This document shows positions 12,004 through 25,417 of a DNA stretch of 64,000 nucleotides, piece by piece. The stretch comes from Corylus avellana (lineage: Eukaryota > Streptophyta > Magnoliopsida > Fagales > Betulaceae): positions 14,473,574 through 14,537,573 of the forward strand of contig NC_081543.1 of NCBI RefSeq assembly GCF_901000735.1, read 5' to 3'. Positions within the stretch are counted from its first letter, which is position 1; each line of letters opens with the position of its first letter. Under the pieces are notes generated by a model, which was not told the origin of the DNA, did no database searches, and saw only the letters and a list, made by a program, of their open reading frames with translations. Both the position numbers and the translations under genes were made by a program.

Positions 12004-12438
12004 TTCAAGTTAGGAGAAACTTGGCGAAACCTTTTTTTTTTTTTTTTTTTGCTTTCACGTGTTTTAAAATTACTTTTTTGAAGTTCAAAAACTTAGTTTA
12101 TGATAATAAATTTTTAATTTTTTGCAATGCCTCACTTCGTTAAGATTTTTTGTTAAATATTTTTAAAATTCAGGTGTAGATATTTTTTGCAAATTTTGTT
12201 CAATCCTAACCAACGCCTAATATTTGTAATTTTTTATTTTATTTTATTTTTTACGTAAAAAATAGCGGTGTTTTGAGAATTTTAAAAATATTTAACGGAA
12301 AATCTTAACCGATTGAAAACATTGTAAACAATTGAAAGTTCGATACCCTAAATTGAGAGTTTTTGAGTTTCGGAGGAGAGAATAATTTCAAAACATGTGA
12401 AAGTTCAGAGGAGTGAAGTAAAATTTCCCTTCAAATTA
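12004..12438. mobile_element. Mutator-like foldback MITE
   Basis: The body at 12013-12429 has long diverged inverted arms of more than 150 bp. For example, the left arm holds TTAAGATTTTTTGTTAAATA and the right arm the complement of TTAAGATTTTCCGTTAAATA. It is flanked by TTCAAGTTA (12004-12012) and TTCAAATTA (12430-12438), a 9-bp target duplication with one mismatch. The 9-bp duplication and long arms are the mark of Mutator-derived MITEs. There is no coding capacity. Confidence 0.65.
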
Positions 12439-12842
12439 AGTTGATATGTGTTCAAAATGCTGTGATTTAACAAGATAGAGATCTCCGACAATTTTGCTAT
12501 AGCAAATGCGAGAGTTTTCTCATGAGACCTACCTATCTAAGTAGGTTTCGAGTAATCCGCCTACCTGTTTGGACTTGTGAATCGTATAGAAGTTCTTTCA
12601 TATTTACTTCAAATTTGAACGAAAAATTACTAGAGATCTGATTTCACATGCATTTTGAACTTCAAAATATCAGTTAAAGGAAAACTAGATTCATGTGCCA
12701 AAGCTAGCTTGCTGATTAAATCTTAGGTACTTGTCCCACGAACTTTAAATTAATGATCAAAATTTGCTACCGCCAAAGTTGGGGTTTAGATACATAGAGG
12801 GTAAGATGCTCTCCTTGCAGAATGCTAACTTTTCATTAATAT

Positions 12843-12884
<42 letters not shown>
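12843..12884. repeat. (GA)n microsatellite
   Basis: A nearly uninterrupted GA run of about 42 bp. Similar GA tracts lie at 13250-13274 and 14947-14983. Confidence 0.9.
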
Positions 12885-12889
<5 letters not shown>

Positions 12890-14944
12890 CAAAGGATATT
12901 GCATCGATCATGCATGTGAAGGGAAGTAGGTTGGGTAAAACTGGTTTGAAAAAAACCTAAGAAAAAAGATTGGAAACAACATGCATGAGATAAGATTAGA
13001 TGAGATGAGAGAGCCTATTGAATTTAATTAATTAATTAATTAATACCTCCAACAAGAAGAGATCAAGATTGGAAAAAAGATTCAAATAAAGCAATCAAGG
13101 TCATCATCTCCATCTCCCCTCATTACCCTTTTTCTTCCTTCTTTTTTTCTCATCCTTTTACTAGGGTAGGTGAACAAGTTGAAGAGGATGGCCGCGGGGA
13201 GGCGATTTGAAATGGGGATATGTGCCAAAAACAAATAAGTGTGTGTGGGAGAGAGAGAGAGAGAGAGAGAGAGAACAAGGCAACGTGGAGGCAAAGGAAA
13301 GAAAAAACTGGCAGCATATATGGTGGGGTGGGAGGTTGTACAAAGGGAGACTTTCCTTGCTGCCTCCTTTCATAATAATGTTGGTTGAGGTTGTGGGAGG
13401 GGTGAGCAGAAGATACGCAATAGTTGAGAGAATTGACCCAACACAAGACACCATGCCTTCTCACATCATCTATCTATCTAGCTATATATCTATATACCTA
13501 TATATCTTCCAATTCCCCCCATAAACTAAAATATGAAGAAAAAAGTAAGAGAGAAAAGTAAAACATCTCTCTCCAAAAGTTAATATGCCCACTACCCCAT
13601 TTCACGGGTTTATTCAAAACCCATCTCAATGAATCTATCTTTCACTTGAAGTTTCTCTTCTCCCTACACTTTTGAATAAAATAAAAGTGACAAGTTTCAA
13701 TCTTTTCCCCATTACAGCAATATATAATAATAAGTTTTTCTAATTCATTTATTCATTTATTTATTTATTTTTGTCTCTTATTCGAAGTTTCTTTACTCTT
13801 TTGAGTGCAACCAAGATAGGGGCCGGGAGAGGTTGGGCTTACATGAAGAATATATTTCTCTGTGGATCCACTGCCAAACTTCCTTTAAAGTGTTTATAAT
13901 TGCTGTGCGTGTGGAATTTATTCTTACCCTGCAGCCTGGTTAAAGGTGCTTATAATAATTCTAAAAACGTTATTTCTACAATCAAATCAAATTACCTCAT
14001 CCTAGTCGTATAGCAGTAGTATATAAATATGTTTCAAATAAACATTTTTAAGCCATTGGAAAATGTTGTTTTTTTTTTTTTTTTTAATATATGCTTGGTT
14101 TTTATTAGGTGACGCATCAAGTATTTGTAGTATATGTTTCCTATTTGGCCAAATGGCTCACAATAAACCATCCAATTAAAAGGTCAGACTTTCTGTTGCT
14201 ACTTCCAGTACTCAACGGATATTTTGAAGAAAATGGGGGTTTACGCATTCTTAGCTGTTCATTTGATTAGTCAAATATGGATGATCATCACCATTGAAAA
14301 TGACACGGCAGGTGAGAACATTATATATATATATATATATATTATTTGAACTTGTTTGCTGAAACGTTATAGAAGTTAAGCTGATGATGTATTTCTTTTT
14401 TCTTTTGCATGATAATGTTCAATAAAAATTTGAAGAAAACATGACAAGTACTGTGCCCCACATGCTATATATATATATTTGCTTCTATTTGTTTAGTAAT
14501 TCGAGGCGAGTGTACATGTTTATATCTATTCACTTCCATGATAAAATTTGAAGTTTCTTTATTTTTTAATTTACGAAAATGACTTGAACCAAACATGTCA
14601 TCTTAACCCATACGAAAATGACCTTACCAATGTAATCAACCAAAACTCACGGGATCGAAAAGAAAAAAAAAAAAAAAAAAAAAACTGTTCTTACTGCAGA
14701 CCACCTCAACAAGAATCAAACGAAAACAAACAAGAAAAAAAAAATGAAAGCTCTAGAGAGAGAGAGAGAGTGATTGTTTTCAATATTTTTTTTTTACCCT
14801 TTCCACATGCAACTTCGAGATGAGATAAAAAAAGAAAAAAAAAAAAAAGATGCCAAGATTTTCATGAAGGTACCAGTTTCAAGTGATTATTGTTTGTTTG
14901 CAAGCTTTGTTGGATTCTAACCATAAAGGCTGTGAGAATCATTC

Positions 14945-14946
<2 letters not shown>

Positions 14947-14983
<37 letters not shown>
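14947..14983. repeat. (GA)n microsatellite
   Basis: A perfect GA run of about 37 bp, with shorter GA-rich tracts continuing to 15118. Confidence 0.9.
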
Positions 14984-14984
<1 letters not shown>

Positions 14985-17900
14985 CTATCTTTCTTGGTTC
15001 TATGTATGTTATTGCATGTGTGTGTCTGACGCGTGAACGTTATTAATATGTCTCGTTTTCCTAGAGACAGAGAAAGTATGAGAAAGAGATATATGCAGAG
15101 AGAGAGAGGGAGAGAGAGTTTTTTGTTGCAATCCAGAGTTTCACACGTCTCTTCTGATCTTAGCAAAGCATCGTTGTTGTTATTATTATTATTATCATTC
15201 AATTGAAATTGAAGATTGGTGATGTTCCATGGCATTCTTCTGCCCGCCAGAAGAGGCAACTTGGAATCCTATCCTGCACTACCTTTTCTATGTTGCGCAT
15301 GCCAACAACAAAGTCGTCTTCACAGAATTTTTTACCTAATTAATATTTTTCTTAATCCCTTTTTATTATTTGATCGAATGAATTAAACTAAACACACCCA
15401 TATATAATATTTAATCCTTTTTTTTTTTTTCATCTTTATGTTCCCACTTCCCACCTCAGAGTAATCATCATTCTTTAACCCCAAGAATAGATTGTCACAA
15501 TGGTTTGGATTATGAATATAGATTGACAAGCTTTTTTCTTTTTAATGTGAGCGTAATAATTTATCTCTTATTTCAATTAAAATATGTAAAAATCGAAGAG
15601 TATTAAAATTTATAATTTTCTATCGAATTAAGCTTAATTTTACTATTATGGACAAGTTCCAAAAGGCATACGATCATTGTTGATTAGAATCGTAGATTGT
15701 CGTCTAATTTTCGTAGTCCAGAATTCCAATTTATTCTCCCATCCCCACAAAAGAAAAATCCAAATTTATTGAGAAAAAGCAATTAAGTCGGTTGGCTCGG
15801 TCCACCCAATTTTTTAAAAAAGATTTAAAGGCTCTGCTTGATTTCTATGCATGCATGATGAAGTTGTGATGTGGTGGAACTAATGAGAATTGAGAAAAAA
15901 AAACACATAAGGGATGACGACATATATGTTGTTGCATTCCTTAATACAGTGGCGAAAAAAAGGTGTGCTATTTGGCTGTCGACAAACTTTCATTTAAGAA
16001 TATTGCATCATGCATCAGGACATATATGTTACATACTCCGATCCGCCTCTTTCGACCTTTACTTTACTGGCCGAGTTAATGAGAGATAGTGTCCATTAGC
16101 TCTTGAATATCTTTTATTTATTTTTTTTATTTTTTGAACAATTAATAGCTTATCTGTATTACGGCTATTGCCACATTAGCCCAGTGAAATTAATGAGAGT
16201 GTGATGAAACTGTAGTATACAGTATTACTCTTGTGGGTACGTAATGCTATATGCCACTTTTTTATTCTATAATTATCTCACAACACCGACGCGATAGTCA
16301 CAACAATTTTTTTTTTTCCTTAAATAAAATTGACTAATTCAAGAGGTGTTTGGAATTGTCACGTTAGCATTGTGGAATAAAAATGTAGTTTCTAGATTTA
16401 TTGTATCATTTTTCTATTTCTTCTTTTAATTTTCAAACTATATTTACCTTTGAGCTATTGGTGATCGATCGATAGCCTTTTTTTAAAATTTGAAGACCAA
16501 AGACATTGAATAAAAAGTAAAACCGTTAAATCGTCGCTAATAGGAAAATATGAATTTAATATCATAACAATTCAAGACGTTGGTTTGCTTAGAAGAAGTT
16601 TTGTTTCATTTTTATAAACTTAAATTAATTTCTCTATTTGATTCAAATCCGGCCCGATCGAGTAATGCTATATAATATGCTTTTATCTTACAAACCCTGA
16701 TCATTTTGCTGGGCTAATAGAATGAGCATGTAATATGTAGATTACTTGTTCGGCTGGCGTCATTAGGTTTGAAAAAATACGGTATGAAAAAGACAATGCC
16801 TCTCTCTGATTCCTTACCGTAAGGAAGAAATTAAAGAGATAAAAAAGTGGGAAGCTAAGTGAAATAATTATATTCCAATGGCACCTTTGAAAAAGGAGAG
16901 GAAGCTTGGAGATATTATTTGCATCCAAAGTCAATATAATGCCAATTAACAAGCAGTAGTCATTCCAAAGAATGCCAACCCATGGATTCAATGCTTGATT
17001 CCTCCCCCATCAATCCTCCTTTGCCTGTTCCCATCTGGTCCCCATGATGGAGAAACTTTCAAATTAAGAGGGAGAAAGAAAGAGAAAGAGAAAGAGAGAG
17101 AATCCATGTGTTGAGATTAATTAGTGGGCATATTTTGCTTCTAAGTGTGGACAAGGCAAATTCAAAAGAAAATGGGTCATGGGTCGTGCCTCATGCTCTC
17201 TAGTGGTTAGAATTGAAAAGGGTTGCGATAAACATGAGCTCATATGGTTGGCTCTGCATCATAATCTTCGTGGGTAGCTCATCATTTATCCTATTTATTA
17301 TCCCCAAATCGCTTTCTTTATACGTGTTCCCCAAGCCTCTATTCTCTTGTTCCAATATATTCTTTCATGATCCCACACACACACACACACACAGAGACAT
17401 ATATATATATATATAATTGTTTCTTTCTTCACCAATAAAGAAAGAGGGAAACTATTTATATTTCCTAGCTAATTTACTTAATTCTATGATCATTTCTAAA
17501 CATCTTTCATATATAATATATGATCAGCTTAGATCCAATGGATTTCAAGGATTAATATGAAATTTATTGGATATAATCTTTAAATGAACTCCAATTATAA
17601 ATTAGGTTAAAGGCTGTTTTTTTTTTTTAATAAAATTTTTTCCTTTTCCAATAATTCATGATATCATTATTTATAAAATAAAATCTAAGCATATCAATTA
17701 TCACCCCCATTGATTCTTATCTTCTAAGACTAAGTGCCAAATAATTTAAGATTAGGTTTCTCAATTGTTTTTTTTTTTTTTTTTTTATAGTAAAATTATC
17801 TTTTATTTTTTAAGCTTTGTTGATAGTGGATTATTCCATGGTGCAATTCTATTCGTGTCAACCTTTTCCTTGAGGCCATCAAATGAGTCACATCTTGATG

Positions 17901-18364
17901 AGGTCATTTTGGCTAAATAAATAATTAGAAAACTATTATTTTACATAATTACACCACGAATTACATAATTGAAAATGAAGAGAAGTGCTCAGCATATATA
18001 TAGCAACACCCAAGCATGAGGGTATATATCATTGCAAAAAATAAATTAATTAAAATTCCCAAATTCTAAATTGCTTGCAAGGAGATTTTGGAGACCAAAA
18101 CATTTGATGAACATGTAAGGTGTCCCAAAGCAGACACAATTAGTCACTTCTAGAGCCATTATTGCATGAACCATAACGAAGCAAGCTACAACTTGTGCAT
18201 CATGGCATGCTGTTAACACCCAATAATTTGATTTTAATTATCTATATTCTTTTTATTTTGGTCCAAGAAAAAAAAAGGGGATACAACTTATGAAGGACCA
18301 AGGTCTCTAGAGACACTTATTTTAGAGGTCTTCCAACATGTGTTTGAATATTGTTTATACTTTT

Positions 18365-18620
18365 GTGTTAGAATATTAACTAAAATTATTAAATTATTTA
18401 AGTTTTTAAGATAACGAATGATTTAACATAGTATCATAGCAAATGTTTTGAGGTTTAACATTGTTTCTATAATTTACTTTTTATTTCAATTAAATATTTT
18501 ATATATTTATAAGCCTCGTTTATTGAGAGAAAATGTTAAAATATTAATTAAATAATTAAATTTATTCTTTACTGTTAGCTTAGGCTTTTAGGTACTTATT
18601 TAACATTTTAAAACTTTTTA
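18365..18620 (+). repeat. Two adjacent fragments of a dispersed repeat with a degenerate PBS-like block
   Basis: TGTTAGAATATTAACTAAAA at 18367 and TGTTAAAATATTAATTAAAT at about 18534 start two related segments. The first runs into TTTAACATAGTATCATAGC, a decayed form of the TGGTATCAGAGC block found at primer-binding sites of many plant LTR elements. Related fragments occur at 7688, 11164, 41284, 42189 and 52840. Confidence 0.5.
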
Positions 18621-20189
18621 ATTAGGGCTTCTTCAACTCGTGACAAATGCACTAATTAACATATATATGATACATGCTTCTTTCATACATTTCTTCAACC
18701 GTAATAATAGCATATATATATACAATTAATTATGTTTATAAGATATAATAATAATCTATAAGAAAGACTTTCGGAAAAAGAAGCATAGCATGCAACCATT
18801 TGTTTATGTATTTGGGAGAGTTTGACCTTATAATACTACCTAAGTAAATTAATGTTAAAGTATAAGATATGAAAATATGTATAGGCATATTTATACACAC
18901 ACAAAGGGGCAGCCCCACGTGTGTGTATTTTATAAATATATGCATATCTATAAGATATGAAAATATTTTTAAAACAAAAATGAGTTAAAAACCCCTAGGG
19001 TTATTTATTTATTTTTGTTGATTTTGCTCCCATTGTGAAAGTAGCTTATTTTTTATCTATCCCCTAGCATGTTTTGAATGCTATGTGCTTTAGTGCTTAT
19101 AGCGTTATAGGTTGCCACCTCCCTATAGCACATATCCTAGTTTTGCCCTTTGTACACGCGCATACACACATACATATATTCTCCGCACCATATCTTATTT
19201 ATTGTGAGAAATGTCGTATAGCATATATTTCATATCGTTCAAGTGCTCCAAGTCGGTGGTTAGATTTGATATATCCTCAGTCAATTGAGCTATCCATGAG
19301 AGACGATTAGGTTTGATAGTTTCACACAAAGATTGTGAATTTGTTGCACAAAATTTGAGGAACCTTTGAAATAAGCATGTAGCAGGCTTCTTACAATTCA
19401 TGATTAATTTTAAGTTAACGTTTTATTATTGACAAATATTAAACGAATATGACCAAATAACAAGTATGTATGATACAAAACGGTCATATAATTAAACTTG
19501 CTTTTAGGCATGTCCAAATTGGTACTTCTGAAACCTAATTTTTTTTTTTTTTTTTTTAGATAGAAAACCTAATAAATTAAGTCAACTAAAATATGATAAG
19601 CAAATATATATATATATTGTGAAGAACCGTCGTGAAATATTAGGTAATAAATAAATGTCAGAAGACTACCCGAAGGTAGGTTTAAACTCATGACCGATCG
19701 TTGAGATTAATAATGAGATATCCGTATATGATATATCATATGATGTATACCAACTCAAACCCCTACAAAATTAATGAGTGCGACAAAATAACTTGCAAAA
19801 CTTTTACTTTTATCCTTCATTTCCTAGCTACATATATCGCATATATGGGCCAACCCCTAGTTGTATATATAATAACAATCAAATTTTTTTTATTCTCTTT
19901 TTATTAGGACCAAAGTATTTAATGTATCATATATGATATTGGTTTTGGTTGGTCATTTAAACTACTTCTAGGGTTTCTTCCACGACTAAAGATAGCATTT
20001 AACAATCCTGAGAATGTGTTTGGTCCCACAATTTTGCCTATTTGAATAAAAAAATTGACAGTTTGAAAATGTAAAAAAAAATTATATTTAAATCGTTATT
20101 TTTTCAAACCGCACGTTTTGAAACTACTAAACTAAATGGATACTTCTACAAATAAAATCACGATATCAAGGGGGTATAGTAGTAATATC

Positions 20190-20356
20190 TAAAGAGTGTT
20201 ACAAAACATACTTTTTTCTCACTTTAGTGACGTGGTAGTGTCAGTTGATTATTATTTTTAACCAATGACCGATTTAAGAGCTGATGGACAGAATCACGTC
20301 AATAAAGTATGATAATAATAAGATAAAAATGTAATTTTTAACGCTACTCTATCTAA
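20190..20356. mobile_element. Small MITE-like foldback
   Basis: TAAAGAGTGTTA at the left and the complement of GATAGAGTAGCGTTA at the right flank a pair of inner inverted segments, CATACTTTTTTCTCACTTTA...GACGTG against CATACTTTATTGACGTG. It is non-coding and its exact ends are uncertain. Confidence 0.45.
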
Positions 20357-23300
20357 AATATTTTACTTTGAATATATATAACAAAAATGATACCCTTGAG
20401 AATATACTGAAATATTCCAAATGACCAAGACAGAAGAGTGATGATCATGTGAGCAATAGTAGTAATTGTGCATCCCAAAATGTGCCAATGAAGGCCACTT
20501 TGTGGACAATTTTACAAAAGTCAGTATTCCTGAAAGTTGGTCCCAAGAAGATGCACCCTAAATTAGGAGTGGGTGTCAGATTGGGTGTCAGATTAGGCAG
20601 CAAAAACCATAGAGTGCCTCCCATTGGCGGTTTACTTGTTTACATTTATATGGGAATTTGTGACCTGTACAAAAAAATAAAAAATAAAAAATAAATAATA
20701 GAGCCATTGCATGATGTGATGGGTGCAGTAGTATTTTATACTGTTATGCTACCTCTGCTGAGGTCCGTCGGATTAGGGGACCACTGATCTTCTTGTGTAT
20801 TTCTGACTTTTGTTATTAACCAAAATTGCTCCACATTCATGATCATGCCGTGGAACTTGCAGTGTTTTCTTCCTCTTCACAATGCAGCAGAATGTGATCA
20901 TTTTTGGAGGTTTTTTTTATTAAATTCCAATGGAGGAGATCCGCTGTCAGGGTCAACTTTTTCTGTGGGCCACTCTTTGTTTAACTGAAAATTTCCCATC
21001 ATTTATTTTTTGGGCCCTATTCTAAATTCCCTACATTGCTCATAAAAAAACTCTATAGAAAATTAAGTGAAAAATATCTATATGTATCAAAATAATAATA
21101 TTTCCTTTTCTCAAAAATAATAATAATAATATTTCTCACTGACTTTTGCTTATTCTCAAAGTTTTTTTTTTTTTTTTTTTCATATTGGGTTGGATTATTA
21201 TTATTATTATTATTATTTTTTAAAAAAAGAAAAGAATTGTATGTAAAAATTAGGTGTTTTAAGAATAAATATGAATTCAAATTTAAAAGAAGTTTGTCGG
21301 TAGAGGATTTTTCAAGTCTCCCATTTGTCCAAATTTCCAAAAGTTATAAACAGAGAATTCCAATTAAGTATCAAAGTTAATAATAACATTTAGATTGATG
21401 ATATTTTAGTCTCAACTTTTTATCTTACCATGTTTCACTGCATTATGATCTCAAAGAAGAAAAAACAAGTGTGGAAATAACATTACCTAACATTTTAAAT
21501 TCCAATATTGCCAACTTTATGCAAGAGGGCTCCAAATTCTACAAGTAAATCATTTCCCGTCATTTCCCGTGAAGCTACCATAATCACAAAATGTGAATCT
21601 CTTACTTAAAACTGGGTTTTAACATAGACAATAAATTAAATAATAATAATAATAATAATAACACAATGCACGCTCTCGGAATCGGACATATATCTCCAAC
21701 AATTTTAGATATTTCAATAATTTTACTCTTCAAATAATAAACGTGAGAAAACTCTTATAAAATCTACCTGTACCCGAGCAAATATCAAGCAACCAAAGGT
21801 ACTTCTTGGTCAGACAAATTAATTTTAGAGGGCTCTCTCATATTTGCTTTATGAATTAATGCCCTGGATCCCTAGAAATCAAGGGCAGAACTACACTAGT
21901 ACTACAAGAAATAGACCCTTTTAAATTTTTTTATTTTTTTTTTTGGGTATCTTTTCCCTTACCTAAAACTTTAATTCCACCCCTACTTACAGATGGTTCC
22001 AAAGGTGTGCCCACAATGAATGAAGAGGAGGGGTCGGTTTCTGCAGTGTAAGAGCTTTGATTCTTTTGCAGCAAAAACAAATAAGAGACCACCCCCACAC
22101 TCTGATGTTGCTTCCCCATTACCCTGATGGGGATTTTTCTTTTTTCTTGCTTGGCACTTCTTCTCACTTCATTTCTGCTTCTTCCTGTGACTGCCATTAT
22201 CATCATCATCATCATCATCACCAGAAACTGATCAGGGTAAAGTACTAACACATAGCCTCATAAATTATACACCACCCACCTCCCCTCCCACTGACAATTT
22301 TCATAAATAAAAACTCTACCTCTATCTTTCATGCATCATTATTTTTATTTTATTTTTCAATTAATAAAACTTTTTTTTTTTTTTTTTGGTTTCCAATATA
22401 TACATCTAGCTTGTACACACTTTCGAGGTGGGATCAGTGATGAGTCCTTATTGGTTTGATGTCACTCAGTGGGTTGAATCATTAATTTATAACTCTTTAC
22501 AATTTTTTTTTTCAGATATATAAAAATAATTGTACTCCTTTTTGGCTATAAATTCAAGGGTTGCAGTAGCACCATGTGCAACTACATGTTAAAGAGATAC
22601 GATGATGACATGCAAAAAGTACTGGGTGGACCGAGCACAAATAGTGCAACACATTCTTTGTCTTTATAGAATTTCTATGGTAAAGAGTTGAAGAAAATAA
22701 TACAGTTTTTACTTTTTCTTGGATATATATATATATAACTATCAAATATTTGATGTCTTCCATGCATCCTCATGCACTAAGTAAGCTGTTAATTAATCAC
22801 ACAAATTAAAATATTTTCGCTAAAATATATCATATAACACTAGCTAGATCGAGTAATCCCACCCCTTAGCTAGTTATAAATATGTATGAAATTATGTTAA
22901 AATAAGTAGAAAATGCCTTCTAATTAATCACCATTCCAGAACCCATGTCATTGTTCTATAATTAATAAAAAATAAAAAAGAAAAGAAAGTTGATCTTTCG
23001 AAAATATATATAAATCCCCATTTTATCAATAATTAGATAGTCTTCCTACTCCACCTTAATTATTTTGTTTCGATCTGTTTATCTTTTGGTAGGGCATCCG
23101 ATATAGTATGTTTCTTAACAACAAAAATATATACATTAAATATTGATATTAATTAATTAAGGACGTATATATATATATTCAATTACTTCCCTTCATTCCC
23201 TTCCAAATGCTTTAATTAGCGACATAATAAAAAAATAAAAAAAAATGCATTATGGGTGATGTGTTCAGCCACAATGAATGTATGAAAATGTCAAAAGTTT

Positions 23301-24343
23301 TTAGGTAATAGTTAAGTGATAATTGGTTTTGTTGAGGTGATAGCTTACTAGGCTGACATAGACAATTGAATTTGTTACCTGTGAATGAGTTAGCATTATA
23401 TAATATGCAGTATATATATATATATATATTAATTGAATTGCCATAGACGAATCTCCATTACCTTGTTTGTTAGCTCAGATGATCTCCATCAAAGATAAGA
23501 TAATTAATATAATTAGGAGATTGTAATAATTGTGATAAGCTAGCTATGAGTTAGTAGCAGTCCTCTCAAAATAATTTAACTAACGTGGAAAAAAGATACC
23601 CTTTTAAAACATAATCGAGTATGAAAATCTGCTTTAATTCAGAGTATGTGATTCTCACATGCATTATTAACAATTTACGTAAAAACAACACATTCTAATT
23701 AAGCTTTATATATATATATATTAGTTTTCTTGGAAAATGCATAAGAGTACTGTTTTATTTTATTTTTAGAAAGAAAAAAATAATAAAGAGAAAAATAAAT
23801 TGAATATAAAATGTTGCTAGCTAGACATGTGGGTTGTGATTAGGGAAGGTTAGGAGTGCTTTTGGTGTGGAAAAAAGAAAGGGTATTGGTAGTGGGTAAA
23901 CTGTAGAGAGGTGGTGGAGGAGGGATGGAATTAATGAAGGGATAGTGCAAGATTAACAAAATAAAAAGTCCAACAAACTTAACTGTAAAGAAAAAGAGAG
24001 AGAGAAAATAATTAAAGAAAAAAAAATGAAAAGAAGTTTTGGGAGTGTGTGGGTCAAGGAAATAGATGGGGAATGGTTGGATTAGGATTAAAGAAATGTC
24101 TTAAGTAAAGTGGGTGTGTCTTCAACCCAAGAAAATGCGCCTCATTTCATGATACTTCTTGGAAATGATGGCTCACATTTGATTTGGACTTTAATCCCCA
24201 ACACCAAAAATAAAAAATAAAAATTATTGACTAAATTTGCATTATAGCTTTTATTATAATTAAGCTTGATTTTTACATGGTATTCATCAGATTAAGATCT
24301 CTTATAATTTTAAAGAAATTGTAGATTTTTAAATTATATAATT
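20357..24343. other. Intergenic; no supported gene
   Basis: This holds simple repeats (ATT at 21195-21217, AAT at 21643-21660, ATC at 22197-22219, TA at 23412-23430) and AT-rich spacer. The open frames seen are small and overlap these repeats. Confidence 0.35.
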
Positions 24344-24618
24344 TAGGCCTTTCTTAGGTATCAAAACATTTCAAAAATGTCACATATTAAAAATGTGGCA
24401 GGTTACAATTGGATATATTTTCATCGGGTTCTTACTCTTTACGTCGTAAAAAAGCGTTGAACCAAAAACTATATTTTAGTTTTTTTAAAGAATAAGCGTC
24501 TCTTCAAAATTGAAGAAAAAATATTTTGGGAATGAAATGTTTTCAGGCTACTTTGACAACTTGCCACCCTTTTGATATGTAACATTTTCAAAGTGTTTCG
24601 ATGCCTAAAAATGACCCA
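24344..24618. mobile_element. Foldback MITE with inverted arms of about 60 bp
   Basis: The left arm contains TTAGGTATCAAAACATTTC, then ATGTCACATATTAAAAA and TGTGGCAGGTTAC. The right arm is the complement of TTAGGCATCGAAACACTTTG, then ATGTTACATATCAAAA and GGTGGCAAGTTGTC. The two arms are clearly homologous inverted copies. The flanks (AATTTAG and AATTTTAG) may be a decayed target duplication. Confidence 0.65.
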
Positions 24619-25378
24619 AATTTTAGTAATTGATCGACATGATAATTCGCGTGACACTGTTCAAAATAGTACTCAAATTACTGTGTTTTGCTCAAATTAA
24701 TTAGTCTTAAAATTGTTAAATTAATTAGTCATGGGAAATGTAAAACTACCCGCCAGAGTGACAAGAAAGCCAAAATCGATGGATACTTTTATCAAAACTA
24801 CATCTCTTAGTAATTCACAAAGTACATGAAGAACTGGTTTCCTTGTCCCAAGCCCCAAGCACAAGTCCATTAGGTTCCAGGAGATAAAACCAAAGGAGGA
24901 TTCAAAAAAGGCTTAATTTGTAGAAAAATATTCTTCATTATTCCAAAGTTTGTACGGTTAACACATGAACGCGCGTGTTGACTCGGCCAATTATTTATGA
25001 CTTAATTGGTCCTTGTTTACATCAATCTTTGAAGTATTCCGGATGGTCATTAATCTTTCTTTAAATTAATGAACATGACGTTTAGGTTTTTAACCCTTTT
25101 TCTTTTTTTTTTTTTTTCTAGTCCTATATATTCTTTACTACTCCATGTTGGTTGTAAGTTATTATAGAAAATTGTAGTAAAAGCAAGAGTAAAAAGAGAG
25201 ACAAAGAATTAAGACGGTTCCGCTTCAAAGACCTAATTCACAGCTAGAATTACCCTAATGACTACATTGATAATGTAAAGTACTCCAAGTTAGCTTGAAT
25301 ATTTCTACAAAAGAACAAAAAAATTAAATTCCAAATATATATCTATTGATGTTATCAAATTTAGTTTTACCGAATCTG

Positions 25379-25417
<39 letters not shown>

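Larger units (their letters stand above)
12885..20189. other. Intergenic, microsatellite-rich; no supported gene
   Basis: This contains GA, TA (14322-14342), CA (17374-17393) and T-run low-complexity tracts, plus two fragments of the dispersed repeat at about 18365 and 18533. The open frames at 13150-13524 and 14939-15259 are translations of GA/CT repeats. No domain, splice-consistent exon chain or RNA gene was recognised. Confidence 0.35.

Noticed and set aside
13150..13524. Overlapping open frames of about 100 codons on both strands
   Set aside because: They translate a GA/CT microsatellite and give low-complexity Arg-Glu or Ser-Leu runs; there is no domain or exon structure.
14939..15259. 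106-codon minus-strand open frame
   Set aside because: It is dominated by Ser-Leu repeats from a GA tract and an Asn run from an ATT repeat.
22100..22250. ATC-repeat open frames and a possible microRNA precursor
   Set aside because: The reading frames are simple repeats, and no known plant microRNA sequence or complementary arm was seen here or elsewhere in the window.
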